A stretch of DNA of 64,000 nt from Diadema setosum (GCF_964275005.1 NC_092701.1:35778520-35842519), one strand, 5' to 3'; shown: positions 24,043 to 46,500, counted from the stretch's first letter. Program-made: numbers and translations. The notes: generated from the letters alone by a model not told the origin.

Positions 24043-27000
24043 TACTCCCAAAGGAATTGCCTTCCTGGTGACTTACATTTAATAGCTCATCTCCACTATT
24101 TTTTTTTTCCTAATAAACACATAAATTTAGAGATGTGAGGAACTCGACAAACTTCATGTCATCCAGTACCGTGTTGTGTGGTGCATAGAAGGGTGCAAGT
24201 ATTAGTATGTCGCCATCTACGATGGCATCATTGCATGAACAGTGTACGGTACATACATTGTATTTCACACACATTCTCTGGTACTGGTTAAATTGAACTG
24301 GCTGTACTAGTGTGTTTCAAGAACCTATTACCTGTCCAAGGGATTGAACATTGATTGAGATAAAAATTGAAGGGGGGGGGGGGGGCAATAGATTAGGATT
24401 TCTACGACAACTGGACACATAATCTGTTTCCTAAGAGAACTCTGGTAGGGTGTAACTCTATACTAACTGGTCGAGTGTTACTCAAATGGATTAAAGTGGC
24501 AAGTAAAAAAAAAAAAAAAAAAAAAGATATGGACAGTCAGTACATGCATTGTATTGCTCCCCTAGTCTGCAAACCATGCATTCTACTATTCACACAAAGC
24601 TCCTGTCCAAACCTAATTGTTGTCAACAGCAGACGTTCTTTGACTAAATTGTTGTAGATACCGGTAAGCTTGTTTCTTTTCACACACAAGATACACATAA
24701 GATACTCTTGACTACAAGCCTACAATTAGCTTGAAAGTCTACTCAGGACAAATTCTGGAACGTAAAACCCGTCTTAAAGCTGGAGCCTATAGCATGATTT
24801 TTAAACTTTAATTTGAACATTAAACTTGCCTCACAAAATACATTGCAGTGCATCAGTATGTGAAATGTTAAATAAACTCTTCCCCACACTATCTTTAAGG
24901 AAGTAGTAAAGGAATATCACATCTTTGAGATGATATGAGTACTTTGGTCACCATCAGAGCAGCATTATTTTCCCCTTGTCAGTTTTGCATCTAAAATAAA
25001 AAAGTAAAATATGAAATAAAATAGTAAAATAAACAGCCTGATTACAGCATGCCATGTTACTTACGAAAACTTTTGTAGTGATGTAGTAATATTCGGGATA
25101 CACTTTATCAATATCCTCTTATGTAATGCTTTCATTCATCATTACAAACATACAGTAATCATGGGACATGTAGTGTTATATCCTCAATTTCAAAAGCACG
25201 CAAATAAATCAACATCAAAAGCAGAAGATGAGTTCCATGTATTCAAACATTTAATTGTTATGGAAACGATTTGCCCTTAAATACATTAGCCCTGATCTGC
25301 AGGGGCACTGAACACAAAACAAGGGCTTGTGTTAGCTGGCTATCAACAATAATGTACACGTACATAACAATCACACATTTTGCCACATTCTGTTTACAGT
25401 CACAGTGTCTAAGAAACACTCTTGAATGATCTGCTTTTTTTCCGAGGCATTGAGATAGAGCCTGGAGCAGACAATGAGACTGAAAGGAAAATACAGAACA
25501 CATCTACTTCTCATTTCCTTGAAGAAACTGAGCAAAGCTAGAAATACTTTTCTCGGGAAACTGCAGCGATATGACACATATGTTCAGTTAAAAAATAGAG
25601 GAAATGTCGGAAATATTCCACTTATACTCCCGTTTCATATCATGTTGTTTCTATGGAGTTCTCAAGAAATAGTTCAAGGCAAATGCAATGTTGAAATCTT
25701 GGGAGCAATTCAACCACACCCCTGCCAGAGATCTTTGTCAACTAGAACGTCTTCATTTGGGTGCTATATGTGTGTATTCTAAGGGCACGCTCATCTGACA
25801 AATTGATGTGCAAAATTTTTGTTGTCCATTTTGCAAACTAAATCATGATTTTCAATTAGCATGTGTCTTCAGAGTTTTGTAGCACCTTGTACCATTCAGA
25901 CATGACAAGAAACTTTAGATCTCTGTGCCTACAAATAAGTGATCATTTCCCAAGAAAATGTGGAACATATAAAAATTTCCTACCTCTTCTATAATACCCT
26001 ATTCTCCATACTCTGCAGAACATCCACTGTAAAAGGCAAGAAAAGATAATCATTGGATCAAAACCACAAAGAATAGAGGTTTTGGGTGCAAATACAAAAA
26101 TAAGTGATTAGTGCAGAGACTCAAATTGGCAATGTTAAGAATAAAGATGAATCAGTAGGGTGCAAACATAGGCATTCATGGTGATCAAAGGTATATATTC
26201 AAACTATGATCAGACATGAAAGTCATAACAGAAGTAACAGTGTGTGATTGCTACATTAGTTGTTTATCTCTGCTTTTGTTACAAATAAAGAGATGCATTT
26301 CCTCTAACCTACATCTAAGTTGAGGTAAACTACTTCACACAGTGGTGCAGTACTTTGGCTTGTATTGGCGGAACAAGCAATGCTGAAATTACATATTCTG
26401 CCGATTACTGTCCGACTTGGTCAATGCAGCACTCTGCACACACATGTGCAGCAAGCTGCAAAAACTTGCATAATCTGCCAGCTGCTTCAGCATGGTTTAT
26501 ACATGACTGTAGTGTGGCCCCTGTTTTTTAAAACCTACTTCATACTTCAAATATTGTCTTTTGGTTTGCAGGGGTTTTTTGTCTTCTTTTCTTTTCTTTC
26601 TCTCTCTCTATCAGCATAAGTATGGGTGGTTGGGGCATATTTCTGCAAGAAATCAAAGGGGATACAATACTGGAGTAGTGTGTGCTGGAAGATTTAGGGC
26701 TACATCTTTTTTTCTTTTTCTTTTTTGTATTTTCATTTGAAGAAGGGACACACAAACCAATTTTTATGACTACGTGTACATAATGAAACTGCCCTGAGTG
26801 TAGTCCCACCTATGCCTATCTGTGTGTGCATTGTGCTTTCAGCGCATAAAATTTAAATCCATGGGGCAGTGCAAAAACTTTCACAAGGTGACTCTATCAT
26901 GAAGATTGATCGGGCTGTAAGACTGCGATGCTAAACATTGTTAAAGTTCTCAAGATTTACACATGTGATCACTGATCTGCCACATCGGCTGTGTAGTCAG

Positions 27001-27928
27001 GTTCTCATAAAACTTAAAATATCTCTCACAATGCACTGTATGGACATTTGCAAACTGCTGAGGGCAACAGGCTAAATTGCTGGTCCAATGTTTCATACAT
27101 GTACACCCGTCCTACTCACAAAACGACTTGATTGAGATTCGTCACAAATAAGTCGCACTCATACACAACCAAGAATTACACTGATCTGAATAATGAACTT
27201 CAAATCATACAGAATCGTACCAGCAATACGAAAGTACCCAAAAGTTTTAAATATTTTTTTTTTCTCCTTTCCTGTTATTTTGTATCTTACAGAATTTGTA
27301 CAGGTCTCCAATATAGCTTGAAGCATACACATAGATTTTGGTGCTGTAAGAATACATAGCAGCACCCACATATGTTTTTATCCATTTGGCCACCACATCC
27401 CCTAGTTAAAAGGTGCATCATAACAGGGGCTCATATAGGCAAAGCAATGTGTACTTGACTTACCAGTTGGAAATAAAGAAAAACAAACAAATAAACACGC
27501 AACAAAGCCAGAACATACGAGCACGGAACATCCGCTGATCTTTAAACAGTTTGCTGGCGATACACATATCCAAAATGAATTAAAGCTGAATGATGTATTA
27601 AAGCATGTCTTGTTCTGAAATATGTATCCTACAATAACTGCAGATCTCAGGCACTGAACAAATACAGTGTAACAGCTCTTCTTTGCTTGACAACAACAAC
27701 AACAACAACAACAAAATCATAAACTGACCAAAGAGTACAAGGCTTAAAACATCAAAAACAAGTCAAAATGTGGACATATCATAAAAAAAAAAGAGAGAAG
27801 CTGTCAATATTTGGAATATACTAACTTTAAAAAAAAAAGAAAGAAATCACACAGTTGCTAGATAAGACATGGCTAATTGCTCTACAGCCATCTGAACCTC
27901 CCTGTGCTGCGTTCACGCATGCTAACTC
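24043..27928. other. Intergenic DNA / SURF4 3' flank
   Basis: No coding exon is recognised. It holds A, G and C homopolymer runs and (CAA)n at about 27690-27714. The lower part may be SURF4 3' UTR, since vertebrate SURF4 mRNAs have long ones. No AATAAA in SURF4 orientation was found close to the stop; an ATTAAA in that orientation lies at 25250-25255. Confidence 0.35.
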
Positions 27929-37082
<9,154 letters not shown>

Positions 37083-38424
37083 TCCTTTCCAGCTACTTCG
37101 ACAAAAATCCTCAGATTTAGCAGAATGACGGAGAGATCCGCTCAGTTGATCCTCCAAACTAATTCGCAGCCACACACCCGGAGCTCGAGTTGACAGATGC
37201 TATCCGCGGTCGGGCAGTAAAGGGGTCCCTCCTACTCCTCCAGTCAAGCTGTCTACCCTGCGTAACTCTGCTACGCGAAACACATGGGTGTGTAGACTAA
37301 AAAGGTTAGAATCCAACACATAAAGCTATAGATGGGGCCGTCGGCGTATGCTTGCGAATGCTAAATGAATGCCACGTCTTACATGCAGGACGCCCTCTTG
37401 TCGACACCGTCTGCCCAAGACGTGTGGTGTGGAGCTAGCTGCTGCAGCTGCTGGCGACAATAGGAAGTCGATCCGATATCCAACCGATAAGAAAATTAAA
37501 CTGATACGTTGTGAATTTTGCAGGCCAGCAGAAATAAACTCCACCAACGGTTACGAAGCCATAATGCAATCAGGGCAATCGGTAGGAAAAATCTGGTATT
37601 AATAATGAAAATATACAGCCGTGCATCAGGAGGGTTGATTATAGAGACACAAACACAACACAACACTGAGGTTATAGGAGGAACGACTGACGAAACAATA
37701 TCAATACGTCGGCCTTTTGTAATCACGCCTCGGCTCCGAGATTTACTAACCAGACAGACAGAACTGTCGATGAAAACTGTCAATATATCACTGGTGGACT
37801 CGTTTGCGTCCTGATGTTGTCTCAGAGCATTAAGACACGTCATTTCCTTTCTTCAACGGACAATGCTTGTTAGTTCGCTGGTAAGATCGTTAGCTTGGCA
37901 GTAAAAGGACGCGGTATGCCTCCTCTTATACTTCCTGCCTTGTTCAGGACATTTGACGCAATCAAAAAGAATAGTATTATCTCCGGCATGATAATTGATT
38001 TTCAATCTTCGCTACTGTGTCCTGTTTATAAGTGCAACTCTACGAGAAAGGTTTCCCACGAAAGTTTCCCTAGTAAGAGTTAAGAATAAGAAAATGAAAT
38101 CATCAACGGTGCTGCTGCCAAGCTGTTGATTCAGAAATAAAAGGAAAAGGGATCAAATATTTGGAAGGAAGCATAGAAGGGCCTATAAGTACACTTAAAG
38201 GAAATCCTGTTAAATTGAAAGTTGAGTGTTGCTCGATTTGTGTGTGTTTGTGGGGGGGGGGGGGGAGGTCCTCGCACATAGTGCCTGCTAAATTACAAAA
38301 TTAATGATGATTAGTGACAAAATGTTGGTTTTAGTTTGTCCTATCTTCCATTGTTCTCATTTTTTCCTCCTCTCCCTCCTTCTCCTTGTTATGATTACGT
38401 TGTTATGGGAACTATCATTGCTAT
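37083..38424. other. SURF4 upstream region and intergenic DNA
   Basis: Directly upstream of the SURF4 start and locally richer in CpG (37080-37800) than the surroundings, which fits a promoter. Open frames on both strands here (for example 37518-37814 plus, 37496-37843 minus) overlap each other and resemble nothing I recognise. A G run is at about 38252-38264. Confidence 0.35.
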
Positions 38425-38444
38425 TGTTATTATTATTATTATTA

Positions 38445-38508
<64 letters not shown>

Positions 38509-38584
38509 CATTATTATTAGGCCCTATTATTATTATTATTATTATTATTATTATCATCATCATCATCATCATCATCATCATTAT
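38425..38584. repeat. (TTA)n/(TCA)n microsatellite
   Basis: About 95 bp of TTA repeats, a GGCCC interruption at 38520-38524, then TTA passing into TCA repeats. The long Ile/Leu/Asn frames through it are artefacts of the repeat. Confidence 0.95.
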
Positions 38585-39683
38585 CATTATTCTTTTGCTT
38601 CTTTAATTCTTGTCTCCTTTGTCTCCCCTAGTGACAAAGTTTATTGGGCATATACTTAAAAAAAAAAGATCATATACTCTTGCTCTTCCCCGCGACTGAT
38701 TTGTGTTATGTTTCGCAGCTGCTTATCCAGGATATCGTCCGAGTTCGTTTTATGACAGGATCTATGCATATAGATAAGCAAATCTTATTAAGGCCAATAT
38801 GACGTCATCCTTCCCAGAGCGGAGGGGATAGCCCAAACATATTCTGACATATAAAAGTCGTACAGCACGTACAGCCTATAACTGCCAAGTATGTCAGCAT
38901 ATTATTCATGCACTTTTCTATCGCTTAACGATCCAGACTTAAGTGATCATCACTCTAGATTGATAGGGATCGAAAGATTTTGGCGCAAAATGCTCCGGAA
39001 ATCTGAAGAGAGGTCGCATCGACGTAAAAGTGGGAGGAGTCTAACTTCACTGCGGATGATTCGGCGTAGGCCTGGTGTCATGTTCTGAAAACTGTGTCAT
39101 CATTCCCAGACGTCAAGTTAAAAACAGATTCAAAGCAAAGCAAAGCAAACAGAACACAGTTTTTCAGTCTACTTTTCTGTTATGTCAGCAGATTATAAAC
39201 CCATGGTGCATTCAGAAAAGAAAAGTGTTCCTTCAAGTTGTTCCATCAATCCTTGCAAGTAAAACTAAGCTCCAAACTACAACAGTGAAATTTTGTATCT
39301 TTGTGGCTTTAAATTGTCAGTTTGTTTGTCAGTTTGTTTGTTTTTTGTTTTTCTCTGTATGAAAGAAAGAGAGAGAAAAGGAGAGCAAGAAAGAAAGGAA
39401 TAGGAAGGATCGGAAAGCTGCTCATCTCTTATTCATGTTACAAAGTGTATGTTCTAAAGCTAAAGAGTTTAAATTGTATTTAATGGAATTTATTTCCGTT
39501 AAAAAGTCACATAAAATCATTGCATATACAAAATATGTTTCTGTTCCATACATAAAATGAACGGAAGGATAGCCCTATTCAGCTATGTTTGTCATAACAT
39601 CTTTTTTTCCAGAGGGGTCCTAGATGTTAACAACGTTGTGGTACACAAACTGATAATCACATGAATTACATAATAGTGTACAT
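38585..39683. other. No gene recognised
   Basis: Mixed-composition intergenic DNA. The segment 38870-39090 is less AT-rich and open in one frame, but shows no splice-supported or familiar protein signal. Confidence 0.3.
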
Positions 39684-40108
39684 TAAGATTAAGATTAAGA
39701 TAAAAACAATATTGATGGAAACATACGTCTGACACCTACCACTTGAATCAAACAAGCTACAACCCCCATCACCCCACCATTATGACCCCCCTCCACGTCC
39801 AAAATTTACCTTAAGAAAAATTTATATCAATCAATTAAAGCCATTTAAATATTATGTTGGTCGATTTCCTTAAGAAACGAGTTATATAAAATTAAGGATT
39901 TAACGTCACAAGGTAAATCGTTAAAGTAAGAAGCTCCAAGATATGAAATCATTCTTTTACAAAAATCGATGCGAGGCTTTGGTAAGGAGAGATTTCCATC
40001 GGAGCGTAAATTGTATGGATGTGAAATGAGTTGAAATGAATTTTGCATATACGGTGCACTGAGATCATTTAAACTTTTAAGTTTGAAGTTTTCGAGCAGA
40101 TTATCCAA
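39684..40108 (-). mobile_element. 5'-truncated LINE 3' end
   Basis: The 87-residue minus-strand frame 39845-40108 contains HPYNLRSDGNLSLPKPRIDF, then SYLGASYFNDLP and NSFLKEI. This is the usual spacing of the C-terminal tail of non-LTR retrotransposon ORF2 proteins (HxYNTR...GxxxWNxLP...FKxxL). Past the stop, tandem ATCTTA repeats at 39684-39703 probably mark the 3' end. It is a different family from the fragment at 11590. Confidence 0.7.
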
Positions 40109-41529
40109 TACGAATAGTGAGAACAGACGTCATAGGTTCAACAAACTTGTTTATTGATGACTTCCTGCCATGTAATAATAAGCCAGTTGTACTTTTTTTT
40201 TTCTTGGCGGATGTCATGTCACGTTTGAGAGAACATCGCGTGCCTTTTTGTTGAACTTTCTTTGTATGTTTCTCATTGCTTTCTTTATTCGCTTTTTCTT
40301 TATGCAAGCATTCCTATTTCTCTCCTTTATCATCATTATATTTGTCCTTCTTTTACTTTTTATTCTTCCCCTCCTTTTCTTTATATCCCTTTCTCACTTT
40401 TTGTTGATTTTTCTGTTTTTCTATAGTTGATTTTTTCTTTTTTTATATGTTTGGACAGTCATTTTTATCTGCATATCGTTTGTCATCCGCTTTTATAGTA
40501 AACAGTGTAACAATTGAACTAAACGGAGGAAAATTTCGATCTTCGTCAGCTCAACAGATTGACAAAGGAAATGCAAGGAAGTTCCACCAGATTCCACTCA
40601 CAAATAAAGCGCAACCCCAGTAGCTGCGGCGGAAATGCGACGGCTTTGTCAGTGGAGTGTACGTGATTCGCAGTTGCCGCTGAATCAGTCATGTCAGTAT
40701 ACTCAATACTTTCATCGCACTAAGAAATGTAACACCGCAGCTAGTCGAGGAGGATTCTTTGGCGGAAAACCTGGAATCATTTTGTTTTCCGTGTGTTATA
40801 CAGAGCAAGTATCGCTACTTTACCCAAATATGGCTGCAGAAAACTCTTAGGTATACAAAAAAAAAAATAGTTGCATTTTCACCTGCTCATCACCACAACA
40901 GCCCTCCCTCCCCCTCTCTCTCTCTCCCTCTCTCCCCCTCTTCTCCCTTCCCCATTTATCTTACTGTCTCTATATCTGTAAATGTCTTAAAAATAGTTTA
41001 TGTTGTAGATTCCAAAACATTGACATTATTTTTGTGATGCTTATCAATACATTGTATTATATTCGAAAATTATTACAGTTTGATATTGATTATGAGAATG
41101 AAAGCCGGTGATCTATAAGTCCATTCTTTGACTGCAAGATTTATTGTTGACGACGCTTTTGACGAATGATGACAGTGATGATGCTGATTGTGATGATGAC
41201 GATGATGATGATTATGATTATGACGACGACGTGGCTATACACAATTTGACAACACTTTGTGAATGCGCGATGATGCATGGTAACAACAAGAGCAATCATG
41301 TATTATCGAGTCATTGTTGTTGTTGTTGTTGTTGTTGTTCTTGTTGTTTTTAGTTGTCATCAGACCGCGCAGCGATGGAATAAATGACCAGAAATGAAGA
41401 CAAAGTATAACAGCATGCGCATGGAAAGTATAATGTCAAATATATTTTCGATATTAATAACCTCTGCAATATTGTTTCCTCTGTATTAAATTCTGCCAAG
41501 CCGTCGGCCGTAGGTTTCACCTATATTGA
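40109..41529. other. No gene recognised; several simple repeats
   Basis: Contains T-rich DNA (40190-40450), a CT-rich tract (40905-40945), a GAT/GAC-type stretch (41160-41232) and (TTG)n at 41317-41348. Frames through these are low complexity. Confidence 0.4.
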
Positions 41530-41672
41530 CAGTGGCGGATCCTGAAGGGGGAGCACCGGGCGCGCGCCCCCTCTTTAATTTTTGTTGTTAAAACAAATGA
41601 AATAAAAAGAAAAAAAAATTAAGGGAGCTATGCGCCCCCCCCCCCCCCTTTGTATTCATGGATCCGCCCCTG
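41530..41672. mobile_element. hAT-like MITE, complete
   Basis: The ends CAGTGGCGGATCC and GGATCCGCCCCTG form an inverted pair around a GC-rich GGGCGCGCGCCCCC patch and an A-rich middle. About 143 bp. The CAG-TGGCGGATCC type of end is common in non-autonomous hAT elements. I could not see a clear 8-bp target duplication. Confidence 0.55.
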
Positions 41673-42360
41673 CTTGTGGAGGTAATCATAGTAATATGCA
41701 GTCCGTTCTTGAACGATGCGTCCTAATGGCTTAGCGGCTATGAACCGGAAACAATGAAAGTGATTATGACCCAGGATATTATAGCTCAGTGCGGTATACC
41801 TCTGGTCCTTGTTTTCTCATCATCGACAGTACACATTGTAGAGGACGTGATAACTATCGTTCTGTGAAAAGGAAAAGTAATTAATATCATCTATTGTTCT
41901 ACGTTACACATTGTTCCATTTATAGCACACCGAGATCATAATAAAGGAGTGTATTAAAACTATAAGAAATAAAAGTTGCCAAGGACTTTTCTATGAGAAA
42001 ATCGTCATTAATGATAGAAATACAGCTAAATAGAAAAAAGGAGGCAAAATAGACCTCAATACTTTTTGACTAAATTCAGTCAAAAATAAGAATAATTTAT
42101 TAAAATCTAAAAACCACGACATTTCTTTTAAATGTAACGAAATGGCAAGCTTGTTGGAGAGAGATGCAGGTCGACTGTTTTAGTGCTTCACAATTTATCA
42201 TTTCTTCTTCACTAATTATGCGGAGATACTCGCTTTTTGAAATATAATTTTTCAGCAGCATTGTGAATGATATCACTAACGCACCAACTCTACTGCTTTG
42301 AATGAGAAATCGGGACTACTATCATAAACACCTTGTGACATAGTATTATGTACCGGTATT
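41673..42360. other. No feature recognised
   Basis: AT-rich intergenic DNA with no exon, RNA gene or clear repeat. Confidence 0.35.
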
Positions 42361-42412
42361 TGTTTTGTTTTGTTTTGTTTTGTTTTGTTTTGTTTTGTTT
42401 TGTTTTGTTTTG

Positions 42413-42811
42413 AGTTGAGACTCCTCCAGTTGAGACTCCTCCAGTCTCAACTGGAGGAGTGCTCTAGCATATGGAAGTGCCTGGATGGGGTGAATAGGGC
42501 GAAGGGGAAAAAAAAAATGCATACTTTATATACGCTTATTTTCTCCTGCAATATTTCATTTTTTTTTTGTATTAAATGTATATATTTTATGTATGTATGG
42601 TATAAAACGTATGTTATATATTTTATGTATATATTTTATGTATATATTTTATGTATGTATGGTATAAAACTTATGTTAACTTATTTCATGATTTATATTC
42701 TTCATTTATGCACCTCTATCTTTATGTATGTCCGAAAACAAATTTTATGTATATTTTATACATGACAATAAATTATCTTGAATCTTGAATCTTGAATCTT
42801 GAATCTTGAAT
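42413..42811 (+). mobile_element. LINE 3' UTR and (CTTGAAT)n tail
   Basis: The segment ends ACAATAAATTATCTTGAAT followed by about five tandem CTTGAAT units (about 42774-42809), the way CR1/L2/Jockey-like LINEs terminate. Upstream are TTTTATGTATATA minisatellite-like repeats (42570-42760). No protein tail is left, so the class is inferred from the end only. Confidence 0.5.
42421..42459. other. Perfect 16-bp stem hairpin
   Basis: CTCCTCCAGTTGAGAC (42421-42436), a 7-base loop TCCTCCA, then the exact complement GTCTCAACTGGAGGAG (42444-42459). It lies at the left border of the LINE-tail insert. Confidence 0.9.
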
Positions 42812-43076
42812 CTTTTGTTTTGTTTTGTTTTGTTTTGTTTTGTTTGTTTTGTTTTGTTTTGTTTTTCACGTCTGCGTGGGCACAGTTCCTCTAAGAGAAA
42901 ATGGCATGTCGAAAATAAGTTGTATTTTTTTTTAAGTGCAAAAATTTGAAATGGAAACCATTCTTCAGTGTTCAGGAAGTTGTAGCCACAATGATGATAG
43001 GTTCGTCGAATTAAAAAAAAGAAAAAAAAAGATCATTGTAATGGCGTATAAGTCTTTAATCAGTGTCATCTTGGTA

Positions 43077-43276
43077 GCATAATGTTGGAGCGATGTTCTG
43101 CCGAGGATATGAATATGCTTTAGGATTAATATAGGGTTAGAGTTTCCTCGGGCCTAGGACACCGAGATCAACTCTAACCCTAACCCTAGCCCTAATCGTA
43201 AACTGAGTAAACTCTAATCCTTAATCCTCAAGCACATTCATATCCTCGACTGAGCATCGCTCCAACATAGTTATGC
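43077..43276. mobile_element. Foldback element with telomere-like words
   Basis: AGCATAATGTTGGAGCGATG at the left is mirrored by CATCGCTCCAACATAGTTAT at the right. Further inside, GAGGATATGAATATGCTT mirrors AAGCACATTCATATCCTC. The centre has a few CCCTAA units (43179-43197). About 200 bp; it lies 230 bp upstream of the URM1 start. Confidence 0.7.
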
Positions 43277-43505
43277 TTCCGGTCATTTTCTACACGTTTA
43301 TCGTCCTTTTGAAATAAACAGAAATTTTCACAGACCCGAATCTTCTAGGGTATACACAAAGAGATTTTTCAGTCACTGGGGAAAATCTCTTTGGGTATAC
43401 ATGGATTTATTATTTTTTCTTAGTTTGTTTGTATGAGACAAAACGTGTGCCATGGAAAAATGCCAGAGCGCCATCTTGCGACTGAATCACAATTATGACG
43501 GAAAC
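43277..43505 (+). promoter_or_regulatory. URM1 promoter with YY1-type site
   Basis: GCGCCATCTTGCG at 43468-43480 is the complement of a strong YY1 motif (AAGATGGCGC), about 25 bp ahead of the ATG. That is the usual place for YY1 at TATA-less housekeeping promoters. Binding is inferred. Confidence 0.5.
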
Positions 43506-46500
43506 ATGGCAGCGCCCTGCGCCAATGTGGACTTGCATCTAAATCTGGAATTTAGGTGAATATAAACTCCCTCTCTCACTAATTAACATTTCGAGCAACA
43601 AAACCATGAAAGTAGAACGCTCTTACAGTGGCTGTAAATTGCCATTGTAGGATCTAGATAAGTTTTTGTACCTAGTAAATGTCGGATAAATTTTGGTAGT
43701 CCCACTAGTTCAATCTTATGTCTGTATGTAAACCGTTCGGGGCGTTAGACGCGAATAGGAACATGCCATGTGCCCACGCCTCACTGAGCTTCCTAGTAGA
43801 GTAAAATATCCCGTTTGCGGCAGTTTAAGCATTGTTAAGAGTTTTTCCAACTTGTAAACAAATCAGGCAAATTATTTTCAACCATTTCATATATCATAGA
43901 TAAGATTATTCATTAACGCAATTGTTTTCATGAAAGAAATTTACCATTGACCAACGCAGTTTTCATGATTTACCATGGCAAAACCCGGCACAATTTTCGC
44001 TGATAAGGGCGATTTGCAACGTAGTATTTCTGCTTGCGGCACGATGTACAATCCCTATGCAATATGCGCGTGCTCCGCGATCTTTAGCTGAACGCCTTCA
44101 CATGTCTCGCGAACATTGCGTAAGCGCCAATTCCCATTGCGAAAGCACGTGAAAATAGCGTGCGCACATGCATTGGCCGCAAACAAGATCGCACTTCTGG
44201 CGGTGCTGTTGATGTCTTTCTCGTGTTTTTCTCATTTTTTTCGATGGTAACATCCACTTTCTGAAAAAAATGGCGGCCCACATCGGCTCGCGAAAATTCT
44301 ATTTTACGTGAGGATATGTTTTCAAAATCCATGAACATCGAGAAAACGAAAAAAAATCCAGTTTCTTGGACCATTGTTTGTTAACTGTTATGTTAAGAAG
44401 TATCAAAAATTTCATTTTGGATGCGATATGTTGTCATTTAGGTGAGAAAATTTCACTTTCGTCAGAGATCGTGCCCATTTTATCGGTTGGTTTTTGTTGA
44501 TTGCTAGTGTGTTACTGTTAGTATTGTGTAGTGTGCATGTAACAGTGCAATGCTGTGTTTAGCTGTATATCACCGTGTATGTTTTACCTGCCGCGAACGG
44601 CTGCACGGCCGCTTACTGACGCAGTTACTCTAGTGTGTCATGAATGACAGGTAGACCTGAACAATATTTTGCTTTGGTATAACTATTGTATAAATTGTAA
44701 TGTTTTCTTTGTTTTTTTTTTTTTAAGTGGAGGTGCAGAACTTCTGTTTGACAAGGTGAAGCATCATGCTGTCACTCTGAAAAAAGGAGAATCAAAGTGT
44801 AAGTGTACTGCAATCTGTAGTTTTCATGGATTATGGGTTTTGCCTTGGCTTTTTTATCATTTTTGTGTGATAAGGCTTGGAAATGATTCATTTGTTTAAA
44901 TCCCTTTCATCAGTACTTGTAACACAGTACCCTGTGAATTCAGCATCTGACCTCATTCTACTTTTGTGTATGGTGTGCATTTGGTTTCAAAGTTAAACAT
45001 TCAAAGGATAATTGATTGTCATGTAAACATCTCAACAGGGACAAAAAGACAAAACAAAACAAAACAAAATGGGAAAGACTGAAAGCATGAATTGATGTTT
45101 AGCAAAACAATTAGGATTTTCATTCACGTAAAGATGATCTTTTTGGTTTTATAGTGGAAAAAAACCCACTAAATGCATGTATTACCTTCCTTGACATACA
45201 TGTATCACTTCCATGTATGTTCAAAGGGTTGGCTCTTTGCATCTAAGTTTCTTATTGAAAAATTATGTTCCAGTGGTACCTATCCTCTCATAAGTTTTAT
45301 GAAATCCAATGCATTTTTTTTTTCAGTTTCAGGTAATGATCTGTTACAGTATAAGTTAGCATCTGATGGAAAATCAAAAGTGTACATGAAAAACTTTGAA
45401 AAAGGACTTCACAAAATCAGTATTAGATTTTGAAATTTTGATCTGAAATATGACAGCAGCATACTCCCATTACCGGTACATCTTTCCAAGACTCAGTAGT
45501 TAGTCCATTGCTGCCAAGACACATGTTAAACGTGCTATTTTCTGTTTGTTTGGTTGCTCTCTTTTTTTTCTTGTTTTTTTTTTTAAAGGATACCAGCCAC
45601 CATCCTTTCTGTGTACAGAGATATGTATAACGCCCTCTACATCTGAGTGTCCGTTCCTTACTTATCAAGTCAATAGATTCCTTGCTTATAAGTTAATAGA
45701 TTGTTAGCAGATTAAAGTACATATATGTTTAGGATGACCAAGGATTAGCAAAACCATCAGAAATTTGTACATAATTACTGACAAAACTTGGTAATAAATG
45801 AGCAAAATACATGTACAGCATGTATAATGCAAGAATTTGGTTGAAACTACTTTTTTTAATTATTTTTCTTCATTGCTTCCATATTCATAGGACTTACTGT
45901 GAGCTCAAGTTGTACATTAAAAAAAAAAATTGTCCATTTTTTGTCCAGGTTGTTGTTGTTATTAAGGTTGTAATGTGACAGGTATAATTGACTGATAGGA
46001 TTACAAGGGGCATGGACCAAAAGTTAAATCAGTATGCCATGCTCTGCAGATAGCACGTGTAAGACATTTGGGGGGCATTTCATGAAGTGTGTTGCCAGAT
46101 ATTTTTTTCTGACAAATTTACTCTCGTGGTCAAGCAGATGCAAGGATTTTAGTAGCTTAAAAAAGTTCGTCATAAAAATATGTGACAAAATGCTTGATGA
46201 AATACCCTACATTATGAACTTATGATGCTCATACAAACTGGATGTTTGATAGGTATACAGTACATGTAATCTATGTTTCTCATGTAGGGACATTGAAGGG
46301 ACTGCTGGTCTGGATTAAGGACAATCTACTGAAGGAGAGACCCGAGTTATTCATTCAAGGAGACACAGTGTGAGTATTGTCTTGAGATTATGTTTATTGT
46401 TTAAACTGTGGATTACCTGCCTGGTATCCTCTTCACTCCTTAGGTGAAGCATGCATAGGATCCGTACAAAAGTCTCTCGCAAAGATATATGTGAGTGTGC

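Larger units (their letters stand above)
42361..42865. repeat. (GTTTT)n tract split by a LINE tail
   Basis: GTTTT pentanucleotide repeats occupy 42361-42412 and about 42812-42865. The DNA between them (42413-42811) is unrelated and ends in LINE-type tail repeats. Either an element inserted into the microsatellite, or its target duplication seeded both tracts. Confidence 0.75.

Noticed and set aside
37369-37843. Overlapping 77-115 residue frames on both strands upstream of SURF4
   Set aside because: Mutually overlapping, unrecognised and explained by local GC content near a promoter.
38304-38659. Three 76-107 residue frames rich in Leu/Ile/Asn
   Set aside because: They are translations of the (TTA)n/(TCA)n microsatellite in several frames and strands.
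42370-42765. 131-residue plus-strand frame
   Set aside because: It begins in a (GTTTT)n tract and continues through TTTATGTA repeats; low complexity only.
43160-43200. CCCTAA run as an interstitial telomere
   Set aside because: Only a few units, and they lie inside a foldback element.
44084-44374. 96-residue minus-strand frame in URM1 intron 1
   Set aside because: No motif or splice support; probably chance in a CpG-richer patch.
45173-45433. 86-residue frame in URM1 intron 2, considered as an extra exon
   Set aside because: Exons 2 and 3 already join in phase and match the family without it.
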